The notes below the pieces were generated by a model. The model ran no database searches and was not told the origin of the DNA. It worked only from the letters and a program-made list of their open reading frames with translations. The position numbers and the translations under genes are program-made. Below are positions 58,956 through 64,000 of a stretch of 64,000 nt of DNA, piece after piece (within the stretch, counting starts at the first letter, position 1; every line of letters begins with the position of its first letter). The stretch covers positions 6,321 through 70,320 of the forward strand of contig DYKH01000010.1 in assembly GCA_020722685.1 (NCBI GenBank). The letters are read 5' to 3'. Source of the DNA: Caldithrix sp. Lineage in GTDB: Bacteria > KSB1 > UBA2214 > DYKH01.

Positions 58956-60963
58956 GGCGGATTTCTCCCACAGCTTGATTCTCTTGCCCGTTGGTCCGAT
59001 GATCAACAATGCGCCATCCGCGCCGGCTCGTTTGTGATGGCCGGACTGAATTTCTTATGAATTGTTCATGCAACATTCCGGTGGTGATAACTGCAAGCAA
59101 GGCCATTTCTTCCCTTGCGGACACCGGGGTGTCTTGATCGACAAACTTTTTTCTTAGAATCGAGACTTTGTTGCCGGCAAAAAGCACACTATTTTTCTGA
59201 TCGACATCGAGGAGGTAATGATCAAAGCGATCTTTGTCCGCTACAAACATATCTTTGATGGGCGCTCGATAAGGCTGCTTACTTCTTTTGACCACCGCCG
59301 GCGGCAGGAGCTGGCCGAATGCTTTCTTCAAAATCCATTTCTCGTTCAAGCCCTTTAGCTTTAACACAGGCGATAATCGGTTTGCCAGCTCGATAACTCG
59401 TCGATCCAGAAATGGATACCGCCCTTCGACACCGTGGCTCATAAGCATGCGATCCCCTTGCGAGCAGAGCAAATAGCTGCCTAAAAAGACATAGGTTTCT
59501 AACAAATGAGCTCGACCTAAAGGAGTGTGCCGCTGCAAATCTCCGTTCAATTGCTGGGCTAATTCGGCAATGGGATCATAATTAAGGAGCTGATTGTGGA
59601 TTTCGGGTGACAGAAATTGCAGAATAAATGCACTATTTTGCCAACGAATGCGGTGCGAATAAAACGGATCAGCAGTATCCAGCATATTTTTTTGGAAAAA
59701 TTGCCGCCAAAAAAACGCATTTCTATCGTCTTTGGTATCCAAGTATGGGTAAAGCCGCTTGAACAGTAGAGGACGCCACTTGGAAGCCGGTTGTTGCGCA
59801 TTAAAAAGTCTTAGTTTGGTTTCTTTGTAAATATTATAGCCGCTAAAATATTCATCAGCTCCCTCCCCGGTCAAAACTACTTTGTACCCAGAGTCACGAA
59901 CTAACTTGGAAAGCAAAAAGAGGGGTACGGGTGCCGTACGCAACAGAGGCTTTTCCGCATGCCAAACCACCTCTGCCAAATGCTCCGCAACCATCTTGTT
60001 GTCACAGCGAAAACTTGCGTGATCGGTATTTAGATGCTGCGAAACTTGCTGCTGGAATTCGGTCTCGTCATAATGTTTGCTCTCAAAGCCGATGGAGAAG
60101 GTTTGCAGACGATTATCGTTTTTGGTTTTGATCAGTGCAGTGGTGATGGAAGAGTCCAAGCCCCCGCTTAGATACGCCCCAACCGGCACATCCGAGCGCA
60201 GCCGGAGTCGCACGGCATCTTCTAATACGGATCGGATTGCCATTATTGCGACTTGGGGATCGTGGATGGTCTGTTCTGCTTCGACGAAATTCCCAAAACT
60301 CCAATAGCGATGCTCGCTCAGGTTTCTATCCTTGACCCAAAGATAGCAGCCCGGCTTGATTTCATGAATATCCTGGAATGGAGTAGTCCCCGGCAAAGGC
60401 GACCAGAAGGTGAAAGTCTGCGCCAGCGCATGGGAATTCAGCGTTCGAGGAATATGGGCAACCTGAAATAGTGCTTTTATCTCTGAAGCAAAGACGAATT
60501 GGGCCCCATCCGACCAATAATACAATGGACAAATACCCACATGATCGCGCGCAAGAAACATTCGTCTTTGGCGTTTATCCCAAATGGCAAATGCGTATTG
60601 GCCGTTAATATGCTCCAACAGCTCAGCACCATAATCCTCAAACAGATGCAGCAAGACCTCTACGTCAGTACGAGTAGTAAAGCGATGGCCATCCTTTTCC
60701 AATTCGGCACGGAGCTCGATGTAATTGTAGATCTCGCCATTGCAGACCAGCCATAAACTGCCGTCCTCGTTGCTCAGTGGTTGCTGACCACCTTGTGGAT
60801 CGATAATGCTCAGACGGGCGTGGCCGAGTGCGGCCCAATCGTCGGCATAAATGCCGCGTCCGTCCGGCCCCCGATGGGATAGCGAATCCACCATTTTTCT
60901 GACCATGACAATCGAGTCAAAAGGCGACTGCCGCCAATTTATTAAACCGCTAACGCCGCACAT
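58942..60963 (-). CDS. asnB: Asparagine synthetase-type amidotransferase (second copy)
   Basis: A 673-residue glutamine-hydrolysing amidotransferase, distinct from the copy at 39767-41650. The Ntn domain begins MCGVSGLINWRQSPFD and includes SHRGPDGRGIYAD and CNGEIYNYIELRAEL. The synthetase domain has YLSGGLDSSITTALI and LTGEGADEYFSGYNIYKE. Its C-terminus extends past the usual end with a basic tail. It heads the AsnB, AMP-ligase, NadE, ACP string, all with overlapping or short joints, so it probably supplies ammonia for amide formation on an activated acid or uronate. AGGAGTAGGA precedes the ATG. The IS element lies just upstream. Confidence 0.9.
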   Translation of the reverse strand: MCGVSGLINWRQSPFDSIVMVRKMVDSLSHRGPDGRGIYADDWAALGHARLSIIDPQGGQQPLSNEDGSLWLVCNGEIYNYIELRAELEKDGHRFTTRTDVEVLLHLFEDYGAELLEHINGQYAFAIWDKRQRRMFLARDHVGICPLYYWSDGAQFVFASEIKALFQVAHIPRTLNSHALAQTFTFWSPLPGTTPFQDIHEIKPGCYLWVKDRNLSEHRYWSFGNFVEAEQTIHDPQVAIMAIRSVLEDAVRLRLRSDVPVGAYLSGGLDSSITTALIKTKNDNRLQTFSIGFESKHYDETEFQQQVSQHLNTDHASFRCDNKMVAEHLAEVVWHAEKPLLRTAPVPLFLLSKLVRDSGYKVVLTGEGADEYFSGYNIYKETKLRLFNAQQPASKWRPLLFKRLYPYLDTKDDRNAFFWRQFFQKNMLDTADPFYSHRIRWQNSAFILQFLSPEIHNQLLNYDPIAELAQQLNGDLQRHTPLGRAHLLETYVFLGSYLLCSQGDRMLMSHGVEGRYPFLDRRVIELANRLSPVLKLKGLNEKWILKKAFGQLLPPAVVKRSKQPYRAPIKDMFVADKDRFDHYLLDVDQKNSVLFAGNKVSILRKKFVDQDTPVSAREEMALLAVITTGMLHEQFIRNSVRPSQTSRRGWRIVDHRTNGQENQAVGEIRHAVA

Positions 60964-61055
60964 GGCGAATATCCTACTCCTTTATGTTTAAGCCAATCGG
61001 CTAATTTTCTTCTATTGAAATATGCAAGAACTGATTGCGTTGTCTTTGCAGTTGA

Positions 61056-61065
61056 AATTGCTAAT
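61056..61065. repeat. Target-site duplication, left copy
   Basis: AATTGCTAAT directly precedes the left terminal inverted repeat of the IS element. The identical ten bases follow the right end at 62042-62051. The family normally duplicates about 8 bp; two extra matching bases may be chance. Confidence 0.8.
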
Positions 61066-61093
61066 CTGGGTATGCACTTCACTCCCGTAGATA

Positions 61094-62040
61094 CTATATA
61101 TTGTGTCTATTATTATGTGCGCCGCCTTTAAAGGATTTTGCGGTCGCTGGTTCAATGGCGACAGCATTTTGAATTAGTCTATAGAATAATTTTCCGCGTG
61201 ATCGGAGAGTTCTCCGATTAAAACGAAATGTAAATTCGTCTAAGTAACTGTAGATTGGCAAAATCGAAAATTTAAGCATTATTGCATATTGTGGTCGAAC
61301 TCGGAGAGTTCTCCTACATATTGTGGTGAGAAAAAATTTACCAAACTATAGTGAGTAATAGTCAAGATGAGTATGGTGCACGGCTCCCTGATGTGTTCCC
61401 AAAAGCCAACGTTTTAAAAGCCAAGCGACGAGATTTGCTCTGGGCAACAGATTATCACCTACCTGAGCATGTTGTCGACTAACGTTGTGCAGATAACCGA
61501 TGGAAGATAAATTGTTATACCCGATCCAACCATCCCTTTGCACCGTCGAGCCTAATTCAATGGTATCTTTTATGGCATTTTCTAAGCTTTGAGCAGAGGC
61601 CTCGTCTATTCTGGAAAGGCGAATTCTACCAATACGTTTATCATCAAGTTGTGCGGCTATAAAAACTAATGCATTGCCTTCAGCGCCACGGCCTCGTTTA
61701 CCAGGTTTTTCACCGCCAATGTATGTCTCGTCAACTTCAATCGTACCCGTTAAACGATCACGACCCGGACGAACCATAGCCACTCGTAATTTGTTTAACC
61801 ATGTCCAAGCGGTATGGTAACTACCAAGACCAAGCACTCGCTGAAGTCCTATTGCGCTCACACCATCTTTTTGATTTGTTACGTACCACATTGCCCGAAA
61901 CCATAAAAGAAAAGGCTTTCTTGTATCTTGGGAGAGAGTTCCGGCGGTAAGGGAGGCTTGATAGTTACAGCTCATACACTGATATAACTCACGACTTTTC
62001 AACCAGAATATAGACGCAACGGGAGTGAAGTGCAGACACA
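61094..62040 (-). pseudogene. ISXO2-like transposase, N-terminally deleted and interrupted
   Basis: Catalyses cut-and-paste transposition when intact. The readable part begins inside the zinc-ribbon region (FWLKSRELYQCMSCNYQ, one CxxC left). It continues ASLTAGTLSQDTRKPF, GVSAIGLQRVLGLGSYHTAW, catalytic VDETYIGGEKPGKRGRG and QRDGWIGYNNL, and ends at KRWLLGTHQGAVHHTHLDYY followed by a stop at 61346. The real C-terminus (LDEFTFRFNRRTLRSRGK ... LFYRLIQNAV) reappears after 111 bp, in the same frame, and ends at 61094. Removing the insert with one target duplication restores the family sequence DYYLDEFTFRFNRR. No start codon exists inside the element. Confidence 0.88.
61248..61353. mobile_element. 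~106-bp miniature inverted-repeat element inside the transposase
   Basis: Flanked by AGTAA on both sides (61243-61247 and 61354-61358). The left end is CTGTAGATTGGCAAAAT. The complement of the right end is CACTATAGTTTGGTAAAT. These are imperfect inverted repeats of about 16 bases. The interior is AT-rich, non-coding, and contains two CATATTGTGGT direct repeats. Its exact excision rebuilds the transposase, which defines the boundaries independently of the repeats. The mobilising transposase family is unknown. Confidence 0.75.
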
Positions 62041-62041
62041 G

Positions 62042-62051
62042 AATTGCTAAT
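62042..62051. repeat. Target-site duplication, right copy
   Basis: AATTGCTAAT, identical to 61056-61065, immediately follows the right terminal repeat of the IS element and lies 16 bp after the stop of the CapD-like gene (in the direction of transcription). Confidence 0.8.
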
Positions 62052-62067
62052 ACATCCGCTTCACATT

Positions 62068-64000
62068 TCAACTATCGTCATTTCCTTTGCGGATTACCTC
62101 GGACTTTTCGAGCAATTCAAAAATTTCCGGATCTTCGACGATCTTTGGCGGCTTTTTGACAGCGACCTTTGTTGTAGTCTGACCCATACGCATATCAGGT
62201 CCGTCGCCATTCTGAAATTCAGGTACGAGCTCTTGCAGCGCTCTTGATATTTCTTCTCTATTTCCGTTACGGGAAACTTCGATGAGCTTTTCCGTTTGTC
62301 GATGTACATCTAAGAAATCGACAACCTGCCGCTGCACAACCTTTTTGATCATGCTATGCGTCGTTATCAGGGCAATTTCATTTTGGCCAACTAATTCCTC
62401 ATATAGCTTTTCGCCCGGACGCAAGCCGCTGTATTTGATCTCAATATCCACTTTGGGCCTTAAACCTGCTAATTTGATCATTTCAATTGCTAGAGTCTCT
62501 ATCTTGATGGACTTACCCATATCCAAAATGTAAATCTCTCCACTGCTACCCATGGTGACGGCCTGCAAAATCAGGTTTACGGCTTCCGGAATGCTCATGA
62601 AAAATCGCTCAATGCGAGGATCAGTGATGACGATGGGGCCGCCTTTGCGAATTTGCTTCATGAATAGAGGAACGACGCTGCCGTGACTATTAAGAACATT
62701 GCCAAAACGGACGGTGATATAGCTCGTGCTGCTATATTCGGATAAGGACCGCAAAAAGATCTCGGCGATCCTTTTGGTAGCGCCCATGACACTTGTCGGA
62801 TTAACCGCTTTGTCGGACGAGACCAGCACAAAATGATCTACCGAATAGCGATTCGCCGCGATGCTCAGTACTTTGGTGCCAAGGACATTGTTGCGAACGG
62901 CTTCGTCAGCATTGTGCTCGCTTAGCGGTACATGCTTTTGGGCGGCCGCATGGAATACAATTTGCGGGCGAAATTTTGAAAATATTTTCTCTATCTTTGC
63001 AATATCAGTAATGTCAGCTATTACAAACTGGAAGTTTGCGCCATTGCCTCGATCATCGCTACACAGATCCGTTTGTAGCTCAAAAAGGTAATTTTCATTT
63101 CGATCTAATAAGAGCATCCCAGCCGGATTGTGGCTCGCCACTTGCACGGAAAGCTCAGATCCAATAGACCCCCCGGCTCCGGTGATGAGGACTCGCTTGC
63201 CGGAAATAAATTCTTCAATAGCAGCCAAATCTAAGCACAACGGTTGACGCCCCAGCAAATCAGAAACATCGACTTCGCGCACTTTGGATAAATGTATCCT
63301 GCCGCTCACCAAATCCGAAACAGCAGGGACTATGCGGTGTTTTATTTTTGCTTTCTCGCAATGGCTTAGAATCGAACGCATGTCATGCGGGGAAATTTGG
63401 CTGATGGCGATCAAAATCTCATCAGCTCGGACCATTCGTGCGACATTCGGAATATCCTCGCGTCGACCTAACACCTTGATCCCATGGATGGTAGTGTTCA
63501 CCTTTGTAGGATCATCGTCGATGAATCCAACCACGCGATATTGCTGGCCATTTTTTATCAGGTCGCGAGCAAGCATTTCACCAACATCTCCAGCCCCAAC
63601 AATGAGAAGATTGCTGACCGGAGCATAACTCTGCGGTGACTTATTCTCACAGAGCAAGCGTAAGATAACCCTAACTCCGGCCATAGATAGCATTAGGAAG
63701 GCCCAATCGATTAAGAAGATGGAGCGAGAATGCACCCGTAAGCCAAAGAAAAAAATGACAATCACAATGGCAGCGGTGCTTGCCGTACAAGCTTTGACGA
63801 TTTGCATCAGGTCGCGAATGCCGATGTATTTGAAAAAACTCTGGTAAAGCCTGAACGAGAGGAAAAAAATAACGCGCATCGTTACAACTATCGGCAAGCT
63901 TTTCAGAAAAATCGACATCTCCCTGTCAGGGATTGACCAATCAAATCTTAAACTATATGCCAAAAAGTTGGAGATGAATACCAGAAACAAATCCAAGATG
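62068..64000 (-). CDS. CapD/FlaA1-type nucleotide-sugar dehydratase, membrane-anchored (N-terminus outside window)
   Basis: A polysaccharide biosynthesis enzyme of the UDP-GlcNAc 4,6-dehydratase type. At least 640 residues are visible. The N-terminal ~110 residues are four membrane helices. A CoA-binding-like Rossmann domain follows (NLLIVGAGDVGEMLARDL, YRVVGFIDDDPTK). The catalytic extended SDR domain begins VLITGAGGSIGSELSVQ and has FHAAAQKHVPLSE, LVSSDKAVNPTSVMGATKR and RFGNVLNSHGSVVPLF. The frame is open to base 64000, so the true start lies beyond the edge; a TTG at 63996 is not convincing. The ~60-residue C-terminal tail is hydrophilic. It probably makes a 4-keto-6-deoxy sugar for the repeat unit and is the first gene of the EPS run seen here. 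Confidence 0.92.
   Translation of the reverse strand, partial: ILDLFLVFISNFLAYSLRFDWSIPDREMSIFLKSLPIVVTMRVIFFLSFRLYQSFFKYIGIRDLMQIVKACTASTAAIVIVIFFFGLRVHSRSIFLIDWAFLMLSMAGVRVILRLLCENKSPQSYAPVSNLLIVGAGDVGEMLARDLIKNGQQYRVVGFIDDDPTKVNTTIHGIKVLGRREDIPNVARMVRADEILIAISQISPHDMRSILSHCEKAKIKHRIVPAVSDLVSGRIHLSKVREVDVSDLLGRQPLCLDLAAIEEFISGKRVLITGAGGSIGSELSVQVASHNPAGMLLLDRNENYLFELQTDLCSDDRGNGANFQFVIADITDIAKIEKIFSKFRPQIVFHAAAQKHVPLSEHNADEAVRNNVLGTKVLSIAANRYSVDHFVLVSSDKAVNPTSVMGATKRIAEIFLRSLSEYSSTSYITVRFGNVLNSHGSVVPLFMKQIRKGGPIVITDPRIERFFMSIPEAVNLILQAVTMGSSGEIYILDMGKSIKIETLAIEMIKLAGLRPKVDIEIKYSGLRPGEKLYEELVGQNEIALITTHSMIKKVVQRQVVDFLDVHRQTEKLIEVSRNGNREEISRALQELVPEFQNGDGPDMRMGQTTTKVAVKKPPKIVEDPEIFELLEKSEVIRKGNDDS

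Larger units (their letters stand above)
61066..62041. mobile_element. IS1595-family insertion sequence, inactive
   Basis: The left end is CTGGGTATGCACTTCACTCC. The complement of the right end is CTGTGTCTGCACTTCACTCC, giving inverted repeats that match over about 23 bases with two mismatches. Ten-base direct repeats flank it. Inside is one minus-strand transposase of the ISXO2-like (IS1595) type. The copy is dead: the transposase lacks its first ~35 codons, and a ~106-bp element interrupts its 3' part. It sits between the CapD-like gene and the second asnB and may affect transcription through the locus. Confidence 0.88.

Overview
The window is 64 kb of bacterial chromosome of moderate GC. Every gene I can support, from leuS at the left edge to a CapD-type dehydratase at the right edge, lies on the minus strand. 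Transcription therefore runs from high to low coordinates. Five intact or broken secreted proteins end in the 'NYPNPFN' FlgD/Ig-like sorting module, and a PorV/PorQ-type barrel and a TonB receptor with a carboxypeptidase-regulatory domain are also present. Together these suggest a diderm of the Fibrobacterota-Chlorobiota-Bacteroidota neighbourhood or a related candidate phylum such as Calditrichota, KSB1 or Zixibacteria. The lineage is an inference; the window holds no rRNA.

Region 1 (1-10.3 kb) is mostly housekeeping. It carries leuS (partial), tRNA-Pro(CGG), a GT2 glycosyltransferase, a small exported SH3-parvulin protein, an unassigned Rossmann oxidoreductase followed by ispG, a small exported protein with an Smr protein closed by a terminator, and the threonine-degradation pair tdh and kbl. 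Gaps between these genes hold degenerate palindromic repeats.

Region 2 (10.3-38.4 kb) encodes the cell envelope and secretome. It includes a secreted phospholipase-D-type protein, an M1-like metallopeptidase, a frameshifted creD, parvulin-like proteins, a decayed LVIVD-repeat gene, a protein with three ~290-residue repeats, a 1237-residue acidic surface protein, PorV/PorQ, a TonB receptor, and a LacI regulator with a likely operator. An SGNH-like protein and a right-handed beta-helix protein, both with sorting modules, complete it. The order LacI, TonB receptor, PorV, large surface protein, lipoprotein, triple-repeat protein looks like a carbohydrate-responsive surface locus.

Region 3 (38.5-64 kb) is a tightly packed exopolysaccharide locus. 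It contains a CapD/FlaA1 dehydratase, two AsnB amidotransferases, an AMP-ligase, a NadE-like synthetase, an acyl carrier protein, an SGNH esterase and a hexapeptide acyltransferase. It also has a 973-residue phosphoribosyltransferase/kinase/HAD fusion, a methyltransferase, a FemAB/CelD-like acetyltransferase, two polysaccharide deacetylases, four glycosyltransferases, a Wzx flippase and a Wzy/ligase. Its gene content resembles exosortase-associated EPS loci, but no exosortase is visible. A dead IS1595-family element with clear target duplications sits in the locus and has itself been split by a ~106-bp miniature element.

The strongest candidates for undescribed biology are the PRTase-kinase-HAD fusion and the AsnB/AMP-ligase/NadE/ACP module beside it.
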